A DNA stretch of 64,000 bases from Monilinia fructicola (taxonomy: Eukaryota; Ascomycota; Leotiomycetes; Helotiales; Sclerotiniaceae). Location of the stretch: contig VICG01000012.1 of the NCBI GenBank assembly GCA_008692225.1, positions 1,426,001-1,490,000 on the forward strand. The letters are read 5' to 3'. Below, piece after piece: positions 23,368 to 34,614 of this stretch. How positions within the stretch are numbered: the stretch's first letter is position 1; each line of letters opens with the position of its first letter. A model generated the notes under the pieces. It made no database searches and had not been told where the DNA came from. It saw only the letters and a list, made by a program, of their open reading frames with translations. The translations under genes and the position numbers were made by a program.

Positions 23368-25227
23368 TCATTCAACCACCTCTTCTTCAACCCTAAACCC
23401 CTCTACGACCCTCCCCAAAACCTCCCTCGCGACCAATGGTTGAAGCCTCCCCTCCACATCTCCCCGCATCATCTTCCCCAGAAGAAAATTGACCTTCCCG
23501 ACCTTCCCCCCTAAAATCTCCCCCACCGTGTCCAAGTCCTGTTCACAGATCCTCTTGGCCAACTCCTCATACTCTGCTATATCCATTTTCCTCAACCACC
23601 AATCATGATGCTCGATTAAATCCTTGACCGGTTTCTCTTGTCCCGATTGCGCATTCTCCTGCAGTATTTTCAGCATCTTTTTGGCCGTCTTCCCGGTAAT
23701 TTGATCTTCGTTGAGGTAATGGATGAGGTGTGCTATTTGAGAATGGGGAATTATGCATGATCCGTCACTTGTGAAATGTAAGGGGTTGTCCTCTTCCATG
23801 GAATCCGATATCAGAGCCCCCAATTCGTGTAAAACCCAGTTACTAGCCAATTTCCCCAACTTGGTTCGAGGTTCATCAGGGTTCAATGATGCCAGAACAT
23901 CTACGACATTTCGAAAATACTCAACTCGTCCTCCTTCGTTTAACGACACTAGATCAATTGCATCTTTGACCGGGATGCCGTACTCGGATTGCAAGATTTC
24001 TAATTCCTCATCGGGTAGGACGCCGAGTGTCGCACGGAGATGTTGTGTAAGGTTTTCATCGATAACCACAGGGGCTAGATCTGGATCTGGCATATATCTA
24101 TAATCCACCTCACCTTCTTTTCCACGAAGTCTTCGTGTCTCTGTACTTCCAATTGAGTATCCTCGAGTTTCTCCTTCAATGACCCCGCCTCCCTCAAGAA
24201 CTGAGATTTGTCTATCGCGTTCCGCGATAATGGCATCTTCAATAGATTTGAAACTACTCAAATTCTTGATCTCGGTTCGTTGACCAAGTCCTTGAACGCC
24301 CGCGTATTCATGACCTGAACCTTCTTCGGTTCTCCTCCTCACCGAAACATTAACATCTGCTCTCAACCCACCAGATTGCATCCCGAGAACACAAGCATCC
24401 ACCGAGTTTAACAAACATCTGTACCTTTCGGACAAATGCAGCTGCGGTGCTAGGATGATGGATTTGTGGCAGTGATATAATTTCAATCAATGGTAAGCCC
24501 ACACGGTTGAAATCCAACAAATGTATATCCCCAGGTTGTGAGATGGTTTTTGCCGTATCTTGCTCCATTTGTACTTGTTTAATCCCTATCCGTATCTCAT
24601 CCCCATCCTCCTTTGCAATACCATCATGCGAATACAATGTGACATATCCATCTCTCGCGAATGGTTCGTAGTATTGCGTTATCTGATACCCTGAAGGCTG
24701 ATCCCAATGGAAATAATGCTTGCGATCGAAACGACTCGTCTTTTGTATATTACAATTCAACGCCAATGCTCCTCGAATCGCAGGTATCAAGGTTTCCTTT
24801 TGGAATATTGGCATAGAACCTGGCAAGGCGACATCGAAGTACGCGACATGTGTATTAGGGATATCGTTGATTGTTGAGGCTGCATAGGAGAAAAGTTTTC
24901 GTTCGGTATTCAGTTGCGCATGTATTTCGATTCCTACCGTCAACTCCCATTCGTCAAGACTTTGCAGCTTTTCTGCATTGCTCTTTGTTCCTTCGTCTTT
25001 CGTTGTTGTTTGCGCGCTGCTTTGAATGAGTTTTGAATTCCGTGATTCGTTGAGGATGAAGACGCCGATTCGGTGTCAGTATGTAATTCTTGTATTGCCC
25101 GAGATCTTAGAGTGTAGATTGACGGTAGATGATTGCCACATAAAGGTCTGTGACGAAGACAACCTATGGACTTGATTTGACCCTTGAGCAGGTATCTGCG
25201 AAGAGTGAGGGGTGAGAATCTAGTCAT
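23368..25227 (-). CDS. PET112: Mitochondrial glutamyl-tRNA(Gln) amidotransferase subunit B (two frameshifts)
   Basis: This is the GatB subunit of the GatCAB/GatFAB complex, which converts mischarged Glu-tRNA(Gln) to Gln-tRNA(Gln) in mitochondria (yeast Pet112). The ATG at 25227 starts a basic, Ser/Arg-rich, acid-poor leader ([19 protein letters not shown]), a good mitochondrial targeting peptide. The GatB core begins [20 protein letters not shown] and carries the family signatures [58 protein letters not shown] and [17 protein letters not shown]. The YqeY-like helical tail follows ([11 protein letters not shown] to the end). Frame changes occur near 24990-24998 (one base missing) and at the A triplet 24413-24415 (one base extra). 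With both corrected, the length is about 619 residues, normal for fungi. No intron is needed. Confidence 0.95.
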
Positions 25228-25560
25228 CAGACTTGAGAAACCTCTTACGAAAGAGGGGTGAGGATGAGCCTGGAGGGGTGAAATAGTTTCCAATTGGTCT
25301 CGGAGTTGAAGAATCTGGTAATCTTTTGATAAGAGGTAGAAATTTAGGAATCTAGGAATTTTACGGGAGAAGTTGATGATCAGAGGATCAGAGGGTCAGA
25401 TCAGGTAGAATTGAGATTTGGGCTCATGCATATAATAAGAAGGATTTTCTAGGATTATCGAGCATCCGATTTGAGGGGAATGACTATAAGAAAGATAGAC
25501 AGATCATTGGGCAGAGGTGGGTGATGTCGAGCGATAATGATAGAACTCAGCAAGGAGAAT
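25228..25560. promoter_or_regulatory. Upstream region of GatB
   Basis: This non-coding interval of normal composition runs between the GatB start and the AT-rich block that begins at about 25560. It should hold the 5' UTR and promoter, with GA-rich stretches at 25480-25560. No specific site is identified. Confidence 0.35.
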
Positions 25561-26450
25561 GATAATAAACTCGATTTTGTTTAAAGATCTATAGATGTAT
25601 AAAAATAATAAGATTTCTAATAGAGTTACGAATATATAGTATAATCCGTTTATTATATTATTATTTCCTATAAGATAAATAATATCGATATATATAGTCT
25701 TGAGTATATTTGAGTATTGGATATATTCAAGTAGATAAATACTTAGATGGTTATTTAAAAGTTCCTAAGGAGATTATAAATATATATAAGTATTTATTAA
25801 AGGATTATTAATTATAAAAGGATTTAAAAGAGGAGAGAAGTAAGAATCAAATAATAAGAAAGAAGTATATTATATTTATAATATAAGAGTTTATAAAAGA
25901 AGAGTAAAAGAGAAAAAGTATAAAGCGTAGAAGTTAAAAAATTAAAAGTTAAATTTAAAATAAGATTTGAGATTTAAGATTTAAGATTTATTTTTTAAGA
26001 TATATAAGGTTAATATTATTATAATATTATAATATTATAATCTAATTAGCTCTATTAGTTTCTTTAATTTCTATCTATTATTAAAATTACTATATAATAT
26101 ATAAATTATTTTAATATTAATATTAGTATTTATTTATAAAACCTTTTTACTTTTTTTAAATTATTTATTCTATTTCTTCTATTTCTTTTATTTCTTTTAT
26201 TAATTTTATTTCTTCTATTTCTTTTATTTATTCTCTTATTCTCTTTATTCTATTTATTTTATTATTTAATTCTTATATTCTTAATAAAATTATTATTTTA
26301 GTATTTTTACTTTATATATATAAAAACTATTTCTTATATATAAGTTTATTATATTAATCTTATCTTTAATACTATAGTTATTCATTATTTATTATAATAT
26401 TAATTTATATTTATTAATATACTACCTTCCTAACATACCAATATACTAAC
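25560..26450. repeat. AT-rich block, probably RIP-degraded repeat
   Basis: Almost nine hundred bases are dominated by A and T, with TTATA/TAATA words, poly-pyrimidine TTCTTT patches at 26155-26240 and no ORF worth calling. Both edges are abrupt against normal DNA. This fits an old transposon altered by repeat-induced point mutation. I see no terminal repeats, so the element type is unknown. Confidence 0.6.
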
Positions 26451-26722
26451 ATCTTAATAACATCCCAACATCCTCTATCTACCAAAAATATCATTTGAAA
26501 CACTTTCTTCCCTCACCTGAATATTCACAAGAACAGCTGAACATTCAATCAAACACAACACCATTATTATCCCACTAAGCCTTCCACCAGTTCTTTCTCT
26601 TCGCCCCCCCTCCTTCCCCTACTATTGATCTCATTGATCTTATTGATCTTATTGATCTTATCCATCTCATCCCATCTCATCCATCTCATCCATTCATCAT
26701 TATCATTATCATCATCATCATT

Positions 26723-26759
<37 letters not shown>

Positions 26760-27250
26760 CCTAATTTAAACGGAGCGCGCACCAGTGGTATACAATCTTA
26801 ATAAGTGTTTTAGTTGAAGGAGAGTATCTCAGGTTGATATAACCAGTACCAACAAGTTCATATAATCAGTCAATCAGTCAATCAATCAATCAATCAATCA
26901 ATCACTCAATCACTCAATCAATCACATTGGCAGCCAATCATTCCAAGGTTATACTTTGAATCCTTCTTGAATTCTCATACTTCTTTCTCCTTCTCTTCTT
27001 CTCTTCACTTCTCCCTTTCTTCTCCCCTCTTCTCCTCTTCTCTTCTCCCTTCTTCTCTCCCTCTTCCTCCTCTTTAAACCCTCTTTTCATTATCATGTTT
27101 ACTATTATCAAATCTTTTAATCCATCTGTATTAATTTGTTCAATCATTTTACCTTCATCGCGCATTGGTATCAACTTATTATCCGAATCCGATATTGATA
27201 CACCACCATAGCTCTCCACCATAGCTACCCAAGATTATTCCAGGTAAGCC
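26450..27250. other. Promoter-side interval with microsatellites
   Basis: This lies upstream of the DUF6594 gene. It holds a TTGATC repeat (26625-26660), a CATCTCATC repeat (26665-26690), a TCA/ATC microsatellite (26695-26759), a TCAA repeat (26866-26930) and a polypyrimidine TTCTCC tract (26965-27078). A minus-strand frame across the pyrimidine tract is pure low complexity and was not called. Confidence 0.55.
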
Positions 27251-27375
27251 CTGTTAATATCATATTATTCTCTTCATGATGCAAATATAGTGATTTTTGG
27301 CTTTTGCTTTTTCTCCCCTCTCCTTCGTATCTATGCGTGATGGCTTCAAACTAATATTGGCAAAGTCCTAATTAG
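27251..27375 (+). other. Probable 5' UTR intron of the DUF6594 gene
   Basis: GTAAGC at 27251 begins a T-rich segment that ends in an AAACTAAT branch-like motif and an ATTAG acceptor at 27375, three bases before the ATG at 27378-27380. The size (125 nt) is within the local range. Transcript data would be needed to be sure. Confidence 0.5.
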
Positions 27376-27377
27376 AT

Positions 27378-29649
27378 ATGCCTACAAGATATAAAGTACC
27401 AACCGTGGAATCAATAATCGAAGATTCCGAAGATGAATCAAGGGACGATGTAAGGGTACCGAACAAGAATTCCAGAGGGGTGGTATAACTCGTCGTCAAC
27501 ATCATTCTATTCATCCTTCTACCATGTCTTCTTCATCTACAAAATTGAATGCTACTAGGGAAAGAGATAGATCTAGGAGGATGCATAAATCTATTCCAAA
27601 TTCTAGCAGAAATTCTGCGCCAGCGTCAAAACCAAAAACCAAAATTATAAATGCGAAGCGCGCGAGTGGATCAGTTTCAAAGGGAAATGAGATGGAGGGG
27701 CAACGTCTTCGCCAAACGAATGCACAACTGAACCGGGATTCAAGCTCATCGTCATCATCATCGTCATCATCATCATCATCATCAAGTTCGGATGAAGAGG
27801 AACATATACCAGATCACAAATTGATTCTTGCGAATTCAAATTCAAATTCAAGATCAAAATTAACATCTCCATCTATGATATCGAATTTAACTTTCTTAAC
27901 TACTACAACAAACAATTCAAGTAGTTCAAGTGGAAGTAATTCGACAGTAACTCAAGCTTCTATTACGAAACAATCATTGATAGGAAATGAAGCCGAGATT
28001 AAAAAAGAATCTTTATCACCAGCTGTACCATCTCCTCCCAATGTATTTGCATATTTACAACAGGATTCTGATGGGGAAGAAGATGAGAGAGAAGAGGAAG
28101 AAGGGGGAGAAGAAGGGGAAGAGCAGGACGTGAAGGAGGAAAAGCAAGAAGATACATCCAACTGGTTGATTAATCATGAAAACAAAGACTTCATCACAGT
28201 ATCACGCCCTCACACTCCCGAGGAACATCCAAGTGGTCCTTCTTCTGTATCAAGTAGTCTCCATAGTGATGATTTTTCGGCTCCAGAAGCCGATATCGAC
28301 ACAGATAGGAGTACGTCCCCAGAAAGAAGTGTTCATGGTCGAGAAAGCTTACGAGTTACTACAAACTCCAAAGATGCATCAATCAAATTAGCATCTCAGA
28401 TAGCAGCCGCTAATCAAAGACAAAATTATTACGGAGCAGCGCCGTCATTTGGACCACCCAAACCTCAAACTCATCATCGAACAGACAGCAATCCACTTTC
28501 CCCTTCCGATCTTGAAACACCTCGCAATTCACATCCACCTAAACACTCACTCTATTCTCAGATCGATCCTACAATTACAGGTTACGAACTTCTCGCTTCT
28601 CGATTATCATCTTCTCATTCTGGTTCCGACACAGTAGTTGAAGATCGTATCAAACCCATGTATCGAAAATTTGAAGCTTTAAATCATCGCCTTCTCCTTC
28701 ATCTTCAAGATGAGATAAGCGAATTGGAAAGAACAATTACAAAGACTCGATAAAGCTGATACAGAATCAAGAAGGTTAAGACATACTGGCAATGCAAATA
28801 TAGGTATAGATGTAATACCTGCATCAAGAAGAGCAAGTGAACAAATGGGTGGAGATTTACAATGGCATAAGATTGATATTTTGGGAAGGATTGGTTATAA
28901 GTTGGCACAATACAGTCAGCAATCCCCATTACCCTTACTTTCCCCAAACCCCTACTTTCCCTCAACCCCACCATTTCTCTATTCTAACCCCTTCTAGATC
29001 AAACCTTAAGCTCGTTCCACTCTATCCAATCACTCCCTCCTGCCTCTCAACCAGATATATCTCACTACCGTCACTACCTCCAAACCGCTCGTCCTATAAA
29101 ACCGAAGTAGAAACAAGATTTCTGGACCCAAAAGTGGAAGATGATCTAATATCCATCGCATCAAATTCATCAAGTTCAAGAAGTCGAGAATCATATCAAA
29201 ACGGAGATCAATTCATCCATCAAAGACATCCAATCAGATTCTCATCCTCATCCTCATTCTCAACATCATACAGCAGCACCAATGATCACCCTATCAGAAA
29301 AACACCCACAAGAACCCCACTGGATTCTCCACTCTTTCCTTCAGCTCATAATCCCATAATTCCACCCTCTTCTCACGCAGAGGATTTCCCAACCTTGGCT
29401 CTAGCTATCGCTCTCAGTATCCTAATCCCAATCCTTACTTTCGCGACGATCCCGACATTTCTGGGTAGGATGACGGTCGTTTGTTTAGTAGGTTCCGGGA
29501 TCGTAGGGGCTTTGATTCAGAGTGGGCTGTTGGGAATAGGTGATGTGCTTGGTAGTATTAGAGGATCGGGTTCTCAGAGAAGAGAAGGTTTAGTTTGTGT
29601 GGGGGTTTATTTGGCTTGTATGGGGGTTTTGGCTGGGGTTGTGGGGTAG
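27378..29649 (+). CDS. DUF6594-family membrane protein with long Ser-rich N-terminus (several frameshifts)
   Basis: The N-terminal half is disordered, Ser-rich (a run of about 17 Ser at 27750-27786, coded by TCA/TCG repeats) and acidic (EEREEEEGGEEGEEQ). It is followed by the DUF6594 core: YRKFEALNHRLLLHLQDEI, then RLDKADTESRR in a second frame, SLPPASQPDISHYRHYL in a third, and FLDPKVEDDLISIAS in a fourth. Three C-terminal membrane helices close the protein (TLALAIALSILIPILTFATI, MTVVCLVGSGIVGALIQ, GVYLACMGVLAGVVG). This is the standard DUF6594 layout; the function is unknown. Breaks lie near 27440-27455, at 28732-28733, 28988-28991 (C run) and 29098-29101 (A run). With one base changed at each, the frame closes at about 757 residues. 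If the first break is wrong, the start is the ATG at 27524. Confidence 0.85.
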
Positions 29650-30409
29650 GTTGAGGGGCTGGTGGTAGCGCTGGTAGTAGGGTTGGTGGTTTGGTTCAGT
29701 GAGAAGGAAGGGGGAGGGGAGGGGTTCAGGAACTGGAAATCTCGGCACGGGATATTCGATTACATCTTTACAGCTCCATAACCTCGAATTCGATTTAATT
29801 ATGCATATGTCTGTCTATGCATACGACAACTCAGCCCAACTCAACATAACAACACCACCCTACTACCCTTCCACCTCTCAACTTTTGTCCAAACAAGGAA
29901 AAAAGAAATGAAAGCCAAAAACCAAAAAAACCAAAAAAACAAACATTTCACCAACGTACATTACGGTTTTATATTATGGATAGAAAAACACCCCCTGTAC
30001 TAAAACCAGGAGTTATATATGGACTTGGTACTGGCGTGTTGATTTCAACCTCGCTCCCCCTTTTTATTCTTATTTGTCTTTATCTTCGGCTTCATATTCA
30101 GTTTGATCTTCATCTTATACGTTTGCCTTTTCTGTCTGCTGTCATTATTATCTATGTTCTATGGTTATTGTCTTTATATCGTGGATTATCGGAATGGGAT
30201 GGAATAGGCTGGGATGGGATTGGGTGGGACGGCATGAGAAAGCAGATTGCTCGCTTCGGTTACTGGATTCCTTGTCTTAGTATCTTTTTAGTATATGATA
30301 CCCCCTTTTTTGGATTCTTGAATTTGTTTTTTCTAAGGGTTGGCAAGCGGATTGGGATATAGGTTTGGATTTTGATTTGGGCTTTTGAGATTCGATTCGA
30401 TATTGTGGG

Positions 30410-30520
30410 TTTGGATGTTGGTTGTTGGTTGTTGGTTGTTGGATGTTGGATGTTGGATGTTGGATGTTGTATGTTGGATGTTGGATATTGGATGTTGGAT
30501 GTTGGATGTTGGATGTAGTA
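30410..30520. repeat. GTTGGAT-type minisatellite
   Basis: About fourteen imperfect tandem units of 7 bases (GTTGGAT, GTTGGTT and GTTGTAT variants) lie in a row. It is non-coding and directly visible. Confidence 0.85.
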
Positions 30521-30672
30521 TTTTATTGATTGATAATGGATGATTTTCCTCTTTCTTTCTTTTTTTTTCTTTCTTACATTATAAACTACTCGAGTACTGG
30601 CCTCTTTATGATTCATCCAGCGTGCAAGGGAAGATCGGGTGGGAATTGGCCTAGCTTGGTTGCTTCTTGCTT

Positions 30673-30733
30673 GCATCGATGATTGTAGGATCGATGATTA
30701 TAGGATCGATGATTGTAGGATCGATGATTTAGA
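30673..30733. repeat. 15-bp tandem repeat, about four copies
   Basis: Units of GGATCGATGATTGTA (with one TATA variant) follow each other. Each contains the palindrome ATCGAT. Directly visible; role unknown. Confidence 0.85.
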
Positions 30734-31395
30734 TTAACTCAACTTGGCTCAAACTTTGCACTTCAGAAATCCCATCTGCTACATCATCCAATTATAGGGT
30801 TCAACACTTTAAAGGCTTACAAGCGTTACGTGATAGCTTTTGTTTCGTTTTGTTTCGTTTCGTTTTGTTTCGTTTTATTATAACTTGTTCCTTTTTGGGT
30901 GTTGAATTGTATAGTGTAGTGTAGTGTAGTGTAGTATAATATAATATAATATAGTGTGATATAGTATTATAATATAATATATTATAGTGTAATAATATAG
31001 CCTTTAATTTTAAGCTTATAATATAAATAAAGTAGGCTTAATTAAATTCTTATAAAATGTTAAAGTTCTTAAATAAAGATAGGAAATATATAATAATTAT
31101 CCTTATATATATAATAAATATATACTCAAGTAATAAGATCATTATATTCTCGAAAAATTTATTTTTATTTTTATTTTCTTATTGATTTTAATTATCTTTT
31201 TATTTATCTTCTTATCTCCCTATTTTCCTATTTTGAAAATAATAAGTTTCTTGTGAATAATTTTTTTTATATAGATTATTGAATTTTTTTTTTTTTTTTT
31301 TTTCTTGGTGGAATGGGTGGGGAGGTGGTAGGTAGGTAGGTAGGTAGGTAGGTACACCTGGTGGGCGATGTAGTGTAAGGGTGGGGATGGGGTGG

Positions 31396-31550
31396 TGGTG
31401 GTGATGGTGATGGTGATGGTGATGGTGATGGTGATGGTGATGGTGATGGTGATGGTGATGGTGATGGTGATGGTGATGGTGATGGTGATGGTGATGGTGA
31501 TGGTGATGGTGATGGTGATGGTGATGGTGATGGTGATGGTGATGGTGATG
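31396..31550. repeat. (GATGGT)n hexanucleotide array, about 26 copies
   Basis: A near-perfect hexanucleotide array runs about 155 bp, preceded by GGT repeats. The minus-strand frame would read as alternating Ile-Thr and is not a gene. It is G-rich on the plus strand. Confidence 0.95.
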
Positions 31551-32597
31551 TGAAAGAGGTAGATGGTAGATGGGTTGATGATGGGATATAGCATCAAGAT
31601 AAACATATTGTTTCCATTTCTTTTTGGTAATACAAGGTAGGTAGGTAGGGAGGGAGGAAGAAAGGGAGGGAGGGAGGGAGGAAATCTAGTATTATTAGTT
31701 TTTTTGAAGGGGGCGATTTAGGTGGTTTGATTATATGGTTTGATACAGCCTGGCCTGGAGTGTTATGTAAGACTCAATCGATCAATCGTTCCACCATCCA
31801 TCCATCGTCTATGCTTCCCCCCTCTCTCATCTTACTCCCCCAATTCCCCCTCCCCAAACCATCGACTCCTCCAGACCCTTCCCCAAACCATTGACCCCTC
31901 CAACCCCCACCTCTCCTTCAACAACTTCCCCAGCGAGAAAAGAGAGAAAAAATATACAAGTCCCTAATCAGCCACGCGCCACAGCCACACACGACGATCC
32001 CAAGACCACACTCACGACGCGCAGCAGTAGAAGAACTTGCACCACCCCCCCCGGGACAACGAAGAATCTCCACATTTCAAATGAAACTCCCTGCGAGGGG
32101 GGATCAAGTGAGATAGGTACCAAGAAATCGTTGCTCTTTCACCTTCCGTTGAGGGCAATGGAAGGTGGAAGATTGGTGGGCTTTGGGGGTGAGATTGATG
32201 TTCCGCATGGATTACAGAGGTGCAAGGATGGGTCTCGCCTTGTACTCCACCTTGCCTTGCGGGTTGGGGAAGTGTGATGGGGATGGGGAATGGGGAGTAG
32301 AGGAAGGGGAAGGGAGAATAGAGGAAAGGGAAAGGGTGGGGAGGAGATAGGTAGGGATGAAAGCATGAAAATGGCGACAAGGGAAATGGTAATGGAAGAG
32401 GAATCTAATATCATGTAAGTAAGATGTTATCATCGAAGACATGAGGAATCGATATGTCGGAAGGATAAAGAGAAAAGGAAATGAAACGAGAAAGAAAAAG
32501 AGACAGAAAAGGGACTTGGGAATACAACTATATTCCCAAAAACATCACTGGGTATCTAAAATTCTCTTTCTCATCATTCCACCATCCATTCAATATA

Positions 32598-34614
32598 CTA
32601 CCATCTTCCCTTTGCACCAAACAATAAATTTCCACCTGATCTTTCATTATTTTCCATCCTCGCCAATGCCCTATCAATATCATTAACATCCAATTCTCCA
32701 CTTCCGACATCAATCATTTTATCCTCCGTCATAACTTCATCTTTATCCTCTCCTTGAACCAATTGTAATGCAAATGCATTTTGATTTTGTTTTGGAGTTA
32801 TAGGTTTTCCACCTAGAAGAATGGTAAACCTGTGTTCACCAACTATAAAGATATCGGTTGAGATTTCTGTCCTACTATGTGGTGAAGATGAGGATTTAGG
32901 AGCTTGTTCGATACCAGTACAACGTTCACCTAGAAGATCTACATTTTCTAATTTTATAGGACGAGAACCTGGTGATGTATTGAAAATATTGGCTGACGAT
33001 TGACCTTTGCGCGGATTGGCGGTCCAGTATTTCGAGAGTGAAGGAATAAGGGTAAATGATTCACCTAGCCAGAAGAGTATAGATTCTTCATATGCTAAAT
33101 GAGATGATGTAGATGGAACCTCAAGTACCGAAATACTTCCACGTATTGGACCGGTAGATTGAATCTTGTTGCTGAATAGATCGGTTGTTTTACGAGTTCC
33201 CGGGGTCATGGGAGCAAACTTTGATTGGGTGATTTGTGGAAGACTTGAAGTTTTCGAGTTTGATTTAGTCGCTCCTTCAACATAACCTGTGAGGTTAAAA
33301 TCCGATCGAGACCCTCCTTTTATAGATTGTTGACCAAGAACACCTCTTTTTGCGCCTGGTCCTACCCCCATCCATATCCCATACACCCCATTCTCCATCA
33401 CTCAACAGCACAATGATAGCCTGACCACCGTAAACCCATTTTGCGTCCACGATTGTCTTTCGACCAAATCCATGACATGTCGTCTTTTGAGATGCGTGAA
33501 AATCATTTTTGACGTTTTTGAATCCAGGATATAAAGAGAGTAGCCAAGATCCTTGCTCAGCCGTAACACTCTCAGGATCTTCAGATGGGTTCACCAGGAG
33601 TTTATAATTATAGATTCGACAAGTACCAAGATTATCTGCGACAAGCAAATGACTTGAATGTTGTTCTGATAGAGATGGATTAAATGTTATGCCCACGGCT
33701 GGAGAAGGCATATAAATCGATTGAAATGGTGGTACCATAGTTGATGAAGATGGTATCGGTAGTGGTATGCGCCATAACTGTAACAATCCGGTGATTTCCT
33801 TTGAATGAGAAGCGATGATAATTTGTGTTTCTGTTGGAGAGTTTGAATCATCTTTTGTGGAAGCTTGCTTCCCCTCGAAATCAACAGTCATGGATATTCC
33901 ATCAGATGTTCTTTGATGGCCAGTCAAAATGAGCATAGTCTCTCCCCATTTCCCATTACCCACATTTGCTATCGCAGGATTATTTCTAAATTCATCACGA
34001 CCCTTGCTTAAAGGAGACGGGGGTGTGAGAGGGAGGGTGATGAATCGAACAGTACTATCAGCGCAGGCTGCCGTGAATATAATCTTTTGTTTCAAAGATT
34101 CAATTCCTCGCCAGGGTGCGCCATCCGCTTTAAGTATCGAGTTTGGCAAAAGGCTGATATGAAGGACATCGGTACCAAAGTGTAAATCCAAGGTCTGTAG
34201 GATACTGGGATATGGTCGTCTTGGGTCAATCTCCTGTTCGTCATCTTCAAATTCTGGCTTGTCTTCGAAAGGCGGTTTAACAGCTTCATCTTCATCCGAG
34301 TCTAGAGATATGACAGCTTTACTCGAGCCGTTGGTCTTTGCAGCCTTTGGAGCTATTCCCTGCTGTAATTTGAAAGCTCTGCCACCTCTCCATATAATTT
34401 TCACACCATTTTCATTGCCTTGTAAAATTATTGTCGATCCATTAGGGGAGGTTAAAGGGTACACCTTGGCGGTGTGAATGCGATGTGGCAACTCATAACT
34501 ATCGATGTTAGAAGAAAGAATTCTTAATGCTTATGATTTGAAGCTACGCTACCTCAATTGTGTATTTTGCGAATTCTTTGAAACCCTTGGATGAGAAAAG
34601 CTAGCTGCTGCCAT
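32598..34614 (-). CDS. WD40-like protein, candidate nucleoporin Nup37 (one frameshift)
   Basis: I joined exons 34553-34614 and 32598-34498 across a 54-nt intron; removing one base from the C run 33365-33369 closes the frame at about 653 residues. The start is MAAASFSHPRVSKNSQ. Early sequence has the pattern VYPLTSPNGSTIILQGNENG and VKIIWRGGRAF, which I associate with fungal Nup37, a beta-propeller of the nuclear pore outer ring (Nup107-160/Nup84 complex). Weak blade-like strands follow (ILTGHQRTSDGISM, HLLVADNLGTCRIYNY, IIVLLSDGEWGVWDMD), and an acidic insert lies at about residue 85-120. The long C-terminal region after the propeller (about 250 residues) is also a feature of filamentous-fungal members. 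That this is a real beta-propeller protein is firm; the Nup37 name is moderate. Confidence 0.6.

Larger units (their letters stand above)
29650..32597. other. Intergenic with many simple repeats, no gene seen
   Basis: This three-kilobase interval separates two converging genes. Contents in order: T-rich 3' flank; GGGAT repeats (30195-30235); a GTTGGAT-type minisatellite (30410-30520); a GGATCGATGATT tandem repeat (30673-30733); GTTTC repeats (30838-30875); GTGTA repeats (30913-30935); an AT-rich patch (about 31010-31210); a GGTA array (31329-31352); a GATGGT array (31396-31550); and GGGA runs (31650-31682). Open frames over the arrays are low complexity and were not called. Confidence 0.6.

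Noticed and set aside
26938..27222. Minus-strand 94-codon Lys/Glu-rich frame
   Set aside because: It reads through a TTCTCC polypyrimidine tract upstream of the DUF6594 gene; low complexity only.
31220..31606. Minus-strand 128-codon frame
   Set aside because: It is the GATGGT array read as Ile-Thr repeats plus flanking homopolymers; no gene.
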